A stretch of 64,000 bases of DNA from Lycium barbarum. Taxonomy: Eukaryota; Streptophyta; Magnoliopsida; Solanales; Solanaceae. Location: the NCBI RefSeq assembly GCF_019175385.1, contig NC_083341.1, positions 89,926,321 to 89,990,320 of the forward strand, in the 5' to 3' direction. Within the stretch, counting starts at the first letter, position 1. Each line of letters opens with the position of its first letter. The position numbers and the translations under genes are program-made. The notes below the pieces were generated by a model, which worked only from the letters and a program-made list of their open reading frames with translations, made no database searches and was not told where the DNA came from. This document shows positions 11,689 to 22,759 of the stretch, one piece after another.

Positions 11689-12397
11689 GTATTAAAATTT
11701 CCACAAATATAGATACAAGAGACAAATAGGAAATTTGGGGTAACCTAAAGGAAATTAGAATATGCGGAGCGATTAGAAACCTTAAAGAGGTCGGGTAGGC
11801 TAAGACAGACTAGGCCGGTGAAGAAGAAGAAAGCACAACACAGCTTTGGAATCATGGTAAGTTTAAATAGCGTTTGGAAGTGTTTTGTAAAAGAAATGGC
11901 AGTAGGACATCCCGTTTGTGACTGTATTGATCGATAGGTGGATCCCAGCAACCAGTGCGACGATGTACGAAAGATATTAACTGAACGGAATTTAAGGGAC
12001 AAAGTGAAAAATATGGTGCAAATGTTACAAGGTAAAATGATACTGAATTTACTACTAGTTAAGGCTGGAAAGTCCTAATACAACGATATCTGGGAGCAGA
12101 AAGAAAATGAGTGCGTAGAAGGTAAGGGGATCTGAAGTGTCAGAAATGTCAAAGGGAAAGAATATGAGTGAGTAAAACCTCTAAAGGAGACGACGGGAAA
12201 AGCATGAAACTACCTGAGTAGAAATTCGAAGAACAGGTCTGAAAAAAAAAGTGTTAAAGTGTAGTAGTATGGAATACGGTCTATATGCACACGTACATGA
12301 TGATTATTTACTTATGTTTCTAAGCCCCCATAATGAATTGGATGTGACATGGACATGCATGATTTATGATAGAAAGGCAAGCCGTGTGATTTTCTGA

Positions 12398-12472
12398 TTA
12401 CTGTACTAACTTTCTGTATTCCCTACTTCGGTTATGACCTCGTTTCCTGTATTTCATGCTTACAACGTGTGG
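12398..12472 (+). repeat. LTR-like fragment inside element B interior
   Basis: ttctgtattccctacttcggttatg and gtttcctgtatttcatgcttaca resemble the stretch just before the palindrome region of LTR B (about 9095-9155). This suggests the interior was assembled partly from LTR sequence. Confidence 0.5.
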
Positions 12473-12614
12473 AATTATGGGTGAAGTTCATAAATTTGAC
12501 GGGAGGAATATGTAGAGCGGAGAAAACCAGGAGTAAGAAGGACCGTGACTAAGATCGAATATACGTTATACAAGTCGTACAAGGGCAGTTATGTTACCTA
12601 TGAGTATTTATACG

Positions 12615-12705
12615 CTAAGGAGGAGGTGACCTGGAAACTGAAGGAGAAATGACGAAGAAGTACCCTTACGTGTTTCCGATACTTACAGGTAGTTTGAACT
12701 TCTAA
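12615..12705 (+). pseudogene. Element B pol 3' end scrap (chromodomain-like tail)
   Basis: gaggaggtgacctgg, then the aaatgacgaagaagtaccc phrase, then acttacaggtag parallel the final codons of pol in element D (the [19 protein letters not shown] region, 40058-40120). Frame is lost. It marks the right edge of a pol deletion. Confidence 0.65.
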
Positions 12706-12817
12706 AGTGGTTATGTTGATTGATGAGTGAACTATATATGATGACGATAAAGAAAATTCCCCCGAAATGCTTGTAAGACCCTATAAGACTAATTCAACAT
12801 TCGAGGACGAATGTTCT

Positions 12818-12831
12818 AAAGGGGGGAAGGA
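12818..12831 (+). other. Polypurine tract of element B
   Basis: aaaggggggaagga directly before the 3' LTR. It is preceded by the acattcgaggacgaatgt palindrome-like phrase common to these elements. Confidence 0.9.
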
Positions 12832-15800
12832 TGTTATCTCCCGTATTTTGCATATTCGGAAAATTTGAAATACTTGTGACTAGTAAGCGATAAGGCAATA
12901 TTTTGATTCTATTTAATACATAAGTTGTTCATGAAAATATTGATGCGGAAATATGGAGGAAGGATAAGGGCAAAATTGGAAATTTGGAAAATAGTTTTCA
13001 TGAGTTACAAAAATTTGTCATGAAGTAATTGGGCTTGGAAAAATCAAAAAAAAAAAAAAAAAAAGGGCCCAAGAGGTGGCCGGCCATAGGGCAATGGCCC
13101 AAGGCCCATGTGGAGAATTTAATCCAAGTATTAAATAGATAAAAAGGGTCACCACTTATTCATCATTTAGAACTTTCAAGAGAAAAGAAGAAGAGAGCAA
13201 AGAGGGACAAGAAATTCGGCCAAAGCAAGAACGAAAGAAAAAAATTTGGAGCCTTCAATCGTTCATCCAAAATTTCATTTTTCTAGTATTATTACTAATT
13301 CAAGGGTCCTCTTCAACGTGGTATAATTATTTAAGCAAGAAAACCACTCTTGGTGGCAAGTGGAAAATTGAAGAAAAGGTAAAAATTTCTATTCTTTTAC
13401 ATGTTATGAAAGATTTAAATATGTTGTAGTGAGTAGAATTGAATGACAATCATGGAAATGTTATGTGTTGTGTGTGGGCCGTGTGGGTGTGTTGTGTGTG
13501 TGTGTCCGTGTGGTGTAAATTGGTGAAGGGAAGATGAATTAATTTTACGTAGTATGTTAGTTGTGTTGTTGTGAACTCTATGATGCCAATGAAAGACTAA
13601 TGGTTCAAGTTGTCATGGAAATTGGTTGTAGGAAATTATGTGATTTTATTATGGTTTTTATGTAATTGTGGAAATGGAGTTACTAAAGTGTGCATTGTTG
13701 TTGTAGTTTGTGAATTTGAAAGAAGAAAATGCAACGTTGTAGTTTTGTTGCATTTGTGGGGATTTCGGGTGGAGTATGGTGTTGGTGGAATTGTTTGAAT
13801 ATTGTATAGATTGTTTGAAATGTTCTTGAATTGTGTTTGAATGATCTTGGATTAGAAATGAATATGTGAGCGTTGATATTGGCTTGAATGTACGTAGTTG
13901 AATTGAATGTGATAAGCTACGTAGAGGAGAAGGTTACTAACGTTAGAATGCAATTTAAATTGAATCTTGATATTATTAGTATGGTTGTTGGTATTGTTGG
14001 TATGGTTGTTGATGAATTTTGCCGAGTTAAATTCTCGGGGATGTTGAATTTACAGGGGAGATGCTGCCGAAATTTCTGTAGACAAGTACTAGTTAGAATT
14101 GAATTTCTAAGTACTTGTAGCTAATGTTTGGTAATTAATAACGTTATTGTAGATAACGGGGAGCCCGAGACTTGAGTCGAGATTTGTTTAGCTAGCGATC
14201 GAGGTATGTAAAGCTTACCTTTCCTTCTTTTGGCATGACCTTTATGAAATGAACCAATAACATATATGTATGCCTCTAAAGAAAATCCTATTCTTAGATC
14301 CACTAGGATGGCTAATATCTTTGACTTCCATAAGCTATTCCATATGGCTTGATACGTATTTATGATGTTCGAAGATTCTAGTTGTTATGTTTCCGAAGGT
14401 TGTTCGAAAGAAAATCGAGATGACTAAAGTCTTTGAAGAATACTTTGATACGTCAATATGGTCTTAAAGTCTCCATTTGATTTGATCCATAATGTTATTC
14501 GAAAGTTTCCTAATATGAATGATACTTGAATTTCCAAATATGGCTTATGAAATGTTTTTAGAAGGTTCTATACTTCAAAAGCTCGCAACTTTCTTATACT
14601 AATTCCGATTGACCCGAAACTTGTTTCTGAGTCCTCAGATGTCGGTAAATATATTTGTCCATCGAGTCTTGGAATTTATTCATTCAATTATATGCATATG
14701 GTTTTGATACGTATCTATTACTTCTGAAGCTCTATTTGAGATGTTCCAAGTTGTCTACGATTCTTGTCCACTTTTGATATGGGTACGCTCGATATAATCG
14801 ATCTTATTATATGAATGAATAACGAGATAAGCATAAAGAATTTTGTTTTTAAAGAGTTCTGTAAGTTTTGATGTCCCTAACTTTCGTAAGAGATCTCGGA
14901 TTTGCTTGAATGTCCGTAAACGTTCTGTGGTAAAAATGTCTGAAACTCTCACATACTAACCCCGATTGATTCGGGACGTGTTTATGATCTTCAAATGTCG
15001 GTAAGTGTACATATCTATTGAGTCTGGATATGTGTGCATATGGGTTCTTACTGCTCTTTTCGTGCAAGCCTCAGTATGTTATTCACTGCGCCCCGGGCCA
15101 GGTTTTGTTATCGTGCATCTTCCTCTGCATTGTTCACCGCGTCTCTCTCCCTTGCGGGCCGGGTTCTGTTAGATGTATGTTTGTATATGATGATATGGGG
15201 AAGGCGGCCAGGATAGCATATGATGATTCTGTTCACCGCGTTCCGCAATAGAGGGCCGGGATCTGTCATCTGCATATACGGTACATGATTCTGACATGCA
15301 TTGATTACTCTGTCCACCGCTTCCCTCACTAAAGGGCCGGGGTCTGTTACATGCATATATGGTATTTGATTTTGGCATCTGATGATTCTCCACCGCGTCC
15401 CTTACCAGAGGGTTGGGATCTGTTATATGATTCTGTTCACCGCGTCCCTCACTAGAGGGCCGGGATCTGTTATATGTATATATACGATATGTGATTCTGA
15501 GATGTTTGGTTTGTGTCTGGAAAACAAATGTTCTGACATTCTGGATCCGTACTTCTTCTGACATATGACTTCGGCATATACGACCTGCGTTTGGAAAACA
15601 ATCATTCTGATATTCTGGTTCTGCACTTTTCTGACATATGACATCTGCATATATGATTTGTGATTGGGAAAATAGCACTTTGGTAATCTGGATAATGTAC
15701 TTACTTTTGTATCGTTGTTCTGGTTATGGCTTTGTTTTCTGTATTTCATGCCTTACATACTCAGTACATATTCCGAACTGACCCCCTTTCTTCGGGGGCT

Positions 15801-16255
15801 GCGTTTCATGCTCGCAGGTAAAGACGATTGTGGTGATCCGCCAGTCTAGGGTGCCCATTCTGCTACTTTAGAGTGCTCCTTTGATCCGGAGCCCACACTT
15901 TTGGTATAGATCTTTCCGTTGTACATATTTATGTGTATATGACTATTCAGGGGTACGGTGGGGCCCTGTCTCGTCATATGTTTCTGTTGTCTTTGTTAGA
16001 GGCCTGTAGACATGTATGTGGGTCATGGGTCGCATTTGATCAGTGATGTTTATCTGGTTTATGTCCGGTTTTCCCATATACTACGATAACCTGATCGATT
16101 TATGTGTTATAATATAATCGACGACCTAAATGATATGTATATGGTTTTGTATGCACGAAATCCTTAATATGTAAACGCAAGTGAAATTTGGTTAGTAGGT
16201 ATGTACAAGTGTCCATCTCGGGCACTAGTCGCGGCCCACGGGTTGGGTCGTGACA
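12832..16255 (+). repeat. 3' LTR of element B
   Basis: 3424 bp, starting tgttatctcccgtatttt and ending gggtcgtgaca. It differs from the 5' LTR by scattered single-base changes and small indels. It carries the matching hairpin array (15085-15475) and palindrome region (about 15762-15803). Confidence 0.93.
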
Positions 16256-16260
16256 GTTAT
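16256..16260 (+). repeat. Target-site duplication of element B, right copy (GTTAT)
   Basis: GTTAT directly after the LTR end; identical to 6218-6222. Confidence 0.95.
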
Positions 16261-16332
16261 AACAACACTTGAAATTAACAGTAGACTAAAATTATACCTA
16301 ATTAAACTCTTCACAAAAAGCGGGGAAGAGCT

Positions 16333-16604
16333 ATGGCCTACGAATGCATCAAATGTGGAGAAGTCTTTCCTTCAAGTCAATCAATAGCTGGCCATATAAA
16401 GATTCATTTCAAGCATGGCTGGATTAAGGAACCCGCAAAAGAAAGGTGTTTTTGCCATTTCCCGCTTCGTCACCGGTCCGCCATATGCCTCGCTTGGGGG
16501 TTCGGGACCATAAGATACTAGCTAGGCTAAAAATCCGCCTTACGAAAGAGGAGGATGGTCTTATCATGGGACTTGTTGAGATTGCTAGAGAACAAGTTAG
16601 TTAA
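16333..16604 (+). CDS. Plant C2H2 zinc-finger protein gene, frameshifted, promoter separated by element B
   Basis: The ATG at 16333 opens MAYECIKCGEVF. Cys5, Cys8, His21 and His25 form a CX2CX12HX3H finger whose helix SSQSIAGHIKIH resembles the plant-specific QALGGH type. Such proteins are usually nuclear transcription regulators. The initial frame stops at 16519-16521 (62 residues). From 16443 the minus-one frame is open and reads a plausible tail (KVFLPFP, later RLTKEEDGLIMGLVEIA) to a TAA at 16602-16604, so one base seems to have been lost near 16441. The coding strand has no introns visible. Upstream, 72 bp of leader-like DNA ends at element B, and its TATA box lies 10 kb away at 6185. 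The gene may be dead, or expressed from the LTR. The family assignment is good, the exact function unknown. Confidence 0.6.
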
Positions 16605-16743
16605 TTTGAACATAAACTTGGTCGATCTTTTTAATTCCATCATCTATTAAAAGAATGATATTTTTTCCCTTCTTGGTTTAGATCTTTTGCTTATGTCGAT
16701 AAGTTCTATGAGTTCATGTCTCTTAACGATACAATGTAGGTAA

Positions 16744-16772
16744 GGGGGGGGGGGGGGGGGGGGGGCGGGGGG
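16744..16772 (+). repeat. Poly-G tract (22 G, C, 6 G)
   Basis: 22 uninterrupted G, one C, then six G. Potential G-quadruplex former. Confidence 0.95.
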
Positions 16773-16974
16773 TTCACGTTTTTCACCCTAGTTTTTTTTT
16801 TTGTATATATTTTAGTCTTCAAAACATTTATAGTGCTCTAGGAAGTACACTTATACCGCTCCTCTAGTTTTCTTAGCACTCAATTGGTTCAAAAAAAAAA
16901 TATTCCAACATTATAGCAATCTCATTGTTTATATGAGATAGGTAATATTACGCTCCCCCCAAATTTTTTGGCTC

Positions 16975-16992
16975 GGGGGGGGGGGGGGGGGG
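16975..16992 (+). repeat. Poly-G tract (18 G)
   Basis: 18 uninterrupted G at the head of the second duplicated copy. Confidence 0.95.
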
Positions 16993-17572
16993 AGGATAGG
17001 GTTTTAGGTTTGTCACCATAGTTTTTATTTTTTATGTATATTTCTTTTGACAATTTTAGCCTTCAAAACATGTATACCTCTATGGAAATTACTCTTATAC
17101 CCCTTTAATTTTCTTAGAGATCATTTGGTTCAAAACCAAGATATTCAAGGATTATATCAACTTTTTATTTGAGATGCGTAATACTAAGAGAGGCATAAAA
17201 TAATATTGATGGTAGCTAATATCTTCAAACAAACATGACATAAATTTAATTACCAAATGTATATGGGATAACTCACTTAATCTCTTGAACCCTACGACCT
17301 CTTAAAGAATTTCTTTTAATACCTTACTTAAGTTAATTTCCACCTCTATGTAACTTTTGGTTAATTTAAACCGTGTATTATATTTATAATAATGTAGTGT
17401 TCAAGTTATGCGTGATAAACTTTTGAACTGTGCATTTATTCAAGACCCCACTTGTGGTATTACTGTATGTTATTGTATCTATTCCACACTAATTAATTCA
17501 ATTAAGGTGATAATAATATTATTTTGTTACAGGCAAAACAATCAGTGAGGTGGAGGTGATGCCAAATAAGAA

Positions 17573-19303
17573 TTGTTTTGTTGGTATTGTGATTTCGGGC
17601 TAGGGACATCAACAGGGCAGATGCTGCCCGAATTTCAGCAGATTTTTAGAGGAATTAATTTGAGGGCTTAAGACAAGCATATTACGATAAGCCTATGGAT
17701 AATATGAATTCTGTTGAATGTAGATTTATGAGTTTGGGAGGATAAGCGTTAAATAGTTAAAGTTAAGACGACCGAAAAGGTATGTTAAGGCTAGTCCCTT
17801 TCTTTCAAAATGCATGATTCCTATGTTATGATTCCATATATGTTTCCATAACCTTCTTTCTTCCAAAAAGTTAGAAGTTCATGATTCTTAAAAGCTCCTT
17901 ATGATACTAAAGATGAGATGTTTTCTATGATGAACATGATGATGAAGATTTTAATTCTAGAAATTCCAAAGCTCATGATTTTAAGGCTATTATGAGATTA
18001 TTGAGCTTATTTCATGATTTCCTTGATTTTACTAATTATTGTTGATCTCACCTTATAATAATTGTTCCTTCAAGGTGAGATAGAGTGATGATGATTGTTC
18101 TATAATATAAATCGGAGGTTACCGACCTTACGTCACTTCAATAAAGTTGTAGCTTTCATATGAGCCTTCATGCATACTATTTACATTATGTATATGAACA
18201 TTATATTTATGGATCCGGCCGTACGTTCCTCGGCACTAACATATTATACTTATGGATTGGGCTGTACGTTCCTCGGCACTAACATATTATACTTATGGAT
18301 CAGGCCATACGTTCCTCGGCACCAACATATTATACTTATGGATCGGGCCATACGTTTCTCGGCAATAACATATTATATTTATGTATCGGGCCGTACGTTT
18401 CTTGGCAATAACATATTATATTTATCGATCGGGCCGTATGTTCCTCGGCACTAACATATATGGATCGGGCTGCACATTCTGCAGCAATATATTTATGGAT
18501 CAGGCCGTACATTCCTTGGCACTAACATATATGGATCGGGTTGCATGTTCTGCAGCACTATATTTATGGATCGGGTCGTACGTTCCTCGGCACAAACATA
18601 TATGGATCGGGCCGTACGATCCTCGACACTAACACATATGGATCGGGCTGCACGTTCTGCAGCAATATAAAATATTTATGGATCGGGTTGCACGTTCCGC
18701 AACACTATTTTGCTATACAAGTATGAGAAAGTTTTTATAAAAAGACTAAGCATGCATGATATTCGCCCTAAGAGGCAATCAGACATACAGGTTATCCTTA
18801 TCTCATGTTAGGTTCTATATTTCTTAATATGTTGTTATTCATGCCTTACATACTCAGTACATTGTTCGTACTGACGTCCTTTCTTATGTGTTCATGCCCG
18901 TAGATAGTCAGGTACACGAATTTGACCCGTAGGTGATTTATTAGAAGATTCTCAGAAGCACTCCACTTACTTCGGAGCTGCAGTCTGTTGGTATTGGTCC
19001 TTATGGTCACTTGTATTCTATGTAGAGGCTCGTAGACATGTGTGTACCGTTAGACATTTCATAACCCTACAGGTTCATATTGTGTATAATATTTTAGTAG
19101 CCTTGTCGACTGGTGATGCTGGGTATAATTGTTGAAGATTATATAGAGATATGCCATTATATTGTGAAATATGTCCTTACAGATTATGACATCCATAAGC
19201 TATCTTTATGGTTCACCTAGAAATGTTTATGAGATGTATATTTAAAGGTGCTCGGCGTGTTAGCCCCGGGTGCCCGTCATGGCCCTCTTGTTGGGTCGTG
19301 ACA
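17573..19303 (+). repeat. 5' LTR of element F, 5'-truncated
   Basis: Begins mid-LTR at ttgttttgttggtattgtg, which pairs with 63262 in the 3' copy, and ends gggtcgtgaca. It contains the 42-bp minisatellite (18190-18712) and the palindrome cagtacattgttcgtactg (18855-18873). The LTR start and the TSD are gone. Confidence 0.88.
18190..18712 (+). repeat. Minisatellite of about 13 units in LTR F
   Basis: Six 42-43-bp units of the form ttatggatcgggccgtacgt then tcctcggcactaacatatta, followed by about seven shorter units (34-42 bp). Two unit types alternate in the second half, one with ccgtacgttcctcggcac and one with tgcacgttctgcagca. The array recurs at 63898 in the 3' LTR. Translated frames across it are repeat artefacts. 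Confidence 0.9.
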
Positions 19304-19307
19304 AAAG

Positions 19308-19319
19308 TGGTATCAGAGC
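19308..19319 (+). other. Primer binding site of element F (initiator Met tRNA)
   Basis: tggtatcagagc four bases after the LTR end. The leader that follows (cgtcct..gtctac..gtagagtctt..aggctacagggcatttagg) matches the leaders of B, C, D and H. Confidence 0.9.
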
Positions 19320-22300
19320 TGTTCGTCCTAAGGAGTGTCTACGAGCCTTGTCCGTAGAGTCTTATTTTTGGGTGTGAAGCGTGCCACACTTATAAACAAG
19401 AGGCTACAGGGCATTTAGGAACCATTGACCTTTCTTTCACATCTTTGATCGTGCCGTAGAGCTCAATTATAGTATGTGATGTCCCTGATTTTAATCCTAA
19501 ATGTTTTTATTGTGGTTGAGTAGTTGATTATGCCGCTATGAGGTATTGATGAGAATTTAAGTTGTTACTCCAAAAGGTATGTTTCCTGTCTTATTGATAT
19601 TGATAGACTTTGATATGAGAACCTGAGGTAAATGTTACAGGTATTGTGATGGCCCTGTGAGGCATTGGATGTGTTTTCTGGGCTGTGTGCAGGAAAGAGG
19701 CTGTAAGAAGTATAGAGGAAACTTTGCCGAGATATTTTTTTACGAATGGAATTGTTTGAATGTCTAGGCTATAGAGAAAGAATGAAGGGAAAATGTGACA
19801 ATCGGATGTTTGGTAAGTCATGATTGAATGAACCATTATGAGATGCTTTCAAAGAGAAGTTTTAGAATGATTCTAATTTAAGAAAAGAACTCTAGAGGGT
19901 AAAAATGATTAGTAATTAAAGGAGTTGGAATGAGTGCGTTCGAGATTTCGGAGAATTGAGATTTATTGAAGATATAGGGAAAGTTAAAATTAAGAATTCA
20001 AATCCAGTATTATGATTTATAAATTGGTGAGTAAGAGATAACGAAGAGACACAGATAAGGGAAAGGAAGTTAAGAAAGGAAGTTAACGGGTAGGGGAAAG
20101 TTTTACTCTAGAAGTTTATGCATATACACAAGACCAAGACGGGTCGATGACAGGCGCGCAGACTCGTTTTATCAGACTTTCCTATATGATGTGAGTTTGC
20201 ATTAGGATTCAGAAGTCACCAGTCATTCGACTTCAAGGGGATTTCTGAGTATTTGATAGTTGGTACTATTCTGAGAATCATTATTGTCAAGTTACTTTGG
20301 GTATTAATGATGACCTTAAACTCAAGAATGAGAAATGGTTAGGTAAGTTGGTTTGCATTTATGATTGTTTTCTGGATCACTTATACAACTTCTAAATGTG
20401 ATATTGCTTTGCCGACGAAGCAAGTAGAGATTGTATCAACCTTAGGAATATGTGGTGTATTTCTAGCTAATCTGAGAAGACTTCACCTCAATTTTTTTTT
20501 CGGACGGGTGGTATGAAAGTTATTTGATGATAGAGAAATTAGGTGCGATATCGATTTATGTGTAAAGAGAGAATAGAGTAGGTGTACAAGTGAAGATAGA
20601 ATATCGCAAGGATCGATTCAGGTTCTACAGGAAAGTAAAGGATGTGAAGTTGATTATTTTAGACAAAGAGGTAGGGTACAAGTATGAGTAAAGGTTTTTA
20701 AGTAAAATTATATCGTCGGGATTCACAGTTAGGATGTAGAAAGATATGCTAGGAAGACCTATAGATTTAGACATACGAAAAAGGGAATATGAGAAACCAG
20801 AATTGCCTAAGGGAAATTAGGAGAATATGAGCTTTGCAATTAGAATTTCGAAATGATTATGAGGTATGAGTCTTGCTAGTTGGTCAAAAGAGGGGAGATG
20901 TATTATAGCTACAGATTCAGGACAAAATCAAATGGCAACAAGATATCTCGCAAGAAAAAGGTGTTGAAAAGCGATAAAAAAAAGATAAGTCACGAGTGGC
21001 TACATCGAGTATTATGTAGACCCTTATGATTGGTGTTATCACATGTTAAAAATATTGATTGTGCCGTATGTTAAAATTGAGGTAGCAAGCACTACAGAAA
21101 GAATCAAAATTGGGTTTTCTCAAGAATTAAAATCGGATAGCGGTAACGCGAACAACAATGTAAGAAGGAGCATTAGGGAAAAAAGGGTTATGATATCATG
21201 AAGGGGAGAGAAACATGGACAAGGAAAACATAAACCCATTAAGGGTCAGGTAATATATATCATAGGAAAAGGTTAGGATAAAAGCAGGAAAGTAGACGAT
21301 AGGATCAAATTTAAATAAATCAACGGGAGATAGAGTAATGTTATACGTGACAAGGGATGAACATGAAGACCCTGGAACCAACCTACGTCTTCATAATTAG
21401 AACCAATGAGGTTGTAAATAATAAATAAAGGTGCATCCTTGAGAAGAAATAAACAGATCTTATGGGAGCGACGAGGGAATTTTAAACTCCTGAGATTTAA
21501 CTTGGAGAATGGATGTGAACCCATAAAGATGCGATCATAAAGAAAATTGAAAAAAAATTGAGATATATATCTATATATGTGTGCACAAGTTGTAGTATCA
21601 TAAAGGAAGATGAAGACTCGACGAAAAAAAAAGGAAAGGGTGTACATTGTGAGGATTTCACGATAAGAACAAGAACCAACAAAACAGTAGAAGGACTATG
21701 ATGCATAACTGTGATGCAAACAAGTAGTTAAGAAGAATTACAGAACAAAATGAGCGAAGCTAATGAAAGGGACGAATCGTGGGAATGGATGGTGTGGAAT
21801 ATCAACTTTTAATGGTATAGTATAGATATAAATCGGAATTGCGAACCTAGAGAAAGGATAATTTCAAGGATATTAAGAAGATAGTTGTGGAGAAAGACTA
21901 GGGCTAAAAAAGCGTGGTATAGTCGGACACTCCATAAGGGCCTAATGAATTCCGATGTCCCTATTAATTCATTAACCTAGGGGACTACTATTCATGAGAG
22001 GTAGAAGTGAAAAGACTATAAAAAGGCCATTGAATTGTATCTAATATGTATAAGCATTTTGATTTGATACAAGAACTCAACTACCAAAAAGGAAAACAAG
22101 TTAAACCATGCGATAAATAGAACTTCGGCATTATATTCAACAGAGGAGTTAAAGGATCACTAAGGTCGGCCAGATGACTATCAAAGACGGTTAACACTCA
22201 AAGGTTATGGTATATGAGAACATACTTTAAAAGGGGGGAAGAACAACTTCAGTTCTAAGATGAGCTACAATATTCCGAAGTTCAAGAGAGGGAAATATAT

Positions 22301-22506
22301 TGGATTGAAGGAGTCAAATTTCGAGATGAACTGATATGTCAATAATGTGCTAAAGAAACGTGAGAATGGATTCAATGCAAGTATATCATAAGACAAATCT
22401 AGGAAGGAGAATGAGTTTCGTCAATGCGACATGTTATGTCTCCGGACTATGGTTCGAATCGCTCGAACTGAAGAAATTTTGGTTACATTTAAGTGTGCAG
22501 TAACGT
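19320..22506 (+). other. Element F interior, first part (non-coding)
   Basis: The first 160 bp are a conserved retroelement leader. At 19640-19745 the phrase gatggccctgtgaggcat and then gaggaaactttgccga resemble DNA between pol and the polypurine tract of element E (44805-44890). The rest is purine-rich with dense stops in all frames, and no gag or pol motif is visible. It ends at E's target site. Confidence 0.7.
22502..22506 (+). repeat. Target-site duplication of element E, left copy (AACGT)
   Basis: AACGT directly before tgttacacctcgg; identical to 47402-47406. Confidence 0.93.
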
Positions 22507-22621
22507 TGTTACACCTCGGAAAATTTTCCGTTGGTACGCAAGTGGATGAACTAGTGATGAATATGAGTGCGTGATGTCTATGAGCAAGAAACGACATTTG
22601 ATGACCTTAGGCGAGATTTCG
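22507..22621 (+). repeat. 5' LTR of element E, first 115 bp only
   Basis: Matches 44942-45056 of the 3' LTR with very few differences (for example acgacatttg versus acgacgtttg), then diverges after gcgagatttcg. Confidence 0.92.
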
Positions 22622-22629
22622 CGTAGGTG
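22622..22629. other. 8-bp filler at the E/C deletion junction
   Basis: cgtaggtg matches neither the E LTR on its left nor the C LTR on its right. This is typical of end-joining repair after a large deletion. Confidence 0.65.
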
Positions 22630-22684
22630 TACAAGTCAAGATTATTTCTAATTTTCCAAATGTGCGAAAACACGGGATATAACA
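22630..22684 (-). repeat. 3' LTR remnant of element C (55 bp)
   Basis: Identical to the start of the C 5' LTR (30921-30975) from tacaagtcaagatt to gggatataaca. Confidence 0.93.
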
Positions 22685-22698
22685 TCCTCCCCCCCTTT
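22685..22698 (-). other. Polypurine tract of element C
   Basis: aaagggggggagga on the minus strand, immediately before the LTR start. It is preceded by acattcgaggacgaatgt. Confidence 0.9.
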
Positions 22699-22759
22699 AG
22701 AACATTCGTCCTCGAATGTTAAATTAATCTTATAGGGTTTGAAAATACTGTGGGGGAGT

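Larger units (their letters stand above)
11421..12614 (+). other. Element B chimeric non-coding interior
   Basis: This occupies the place where RT, RNase H and integrase should be (about 3.5 kb in element C). It is purine-rich and has no open frame of note. Two parts are recognisable: a 5S rRNA-derived segment (11586-11688) and a fragment resembling the LTR RNA-end region (about 12398-12472). The rest is unidentified. Confidence 0.7.
6223..16255 (+). mobile_element. Element B: complete but defective Tekay/Del-type LTR retrotransposon
   Basis: Two near-identical LTRs (6223-9652 and 12832-16255) flank a 3.2-kb interior with a Met-tRNA primer site, a broken gag, a long non-coding stretch containing a 5S rRNA-like segment, a scrap of the pol 3' end and a polypurine tract. 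The perfect 5-bp TSD GTTAT shows it is one insertion. Reverse transcriptase, RNase H and integrase are absent, so it must have moved, if it did so in this form, with proteins supplied in trans. The high similarity of the two LTRs suggests a fairly recent insertion. It separates a TATA box from the zinc-finger start codon. Confidence 0.93.
16741..17175 (+). repeat. Diverged tandem duplication, each copy headed by poly-G
   Basis: Copy 1 (about 16741-16940) and copy 2 (about 16970-17175) share cttcaaaaca, cttatacc, ttttcttag, attggttca or tttggttca, and a gagat..gtaatac ending. Each begins with a long G run. The copies differ by many substitutions and small indels. Confidence 0.75.
16605..17572. 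other. 3' flank of the zinc-finger gene
   Basis: AT-rich, no gene seen. It contains the poly-G-headed tandem duplication and ends where the truncated LTR of element F begins. Confidence 0.6.

Noticed and set aside
11586..11700. Functional 5S rRNA gene
   Set aside because: There are many substitutions in the 5' half, a changed intermediate element, a missing 3' end and no T-run terminator.
18170..18726. Open frames with repeated GPYVPRH-like peptides
   Set aside because: They are translations of the minisatellite and exist in more than one frame.
21273..21706. Minus-strand open frames of 69-124 codons in F's interior
   Set aside because: Low-complexity hydrophobic translations of the purine-rich strand's complement, with no homology recognised.
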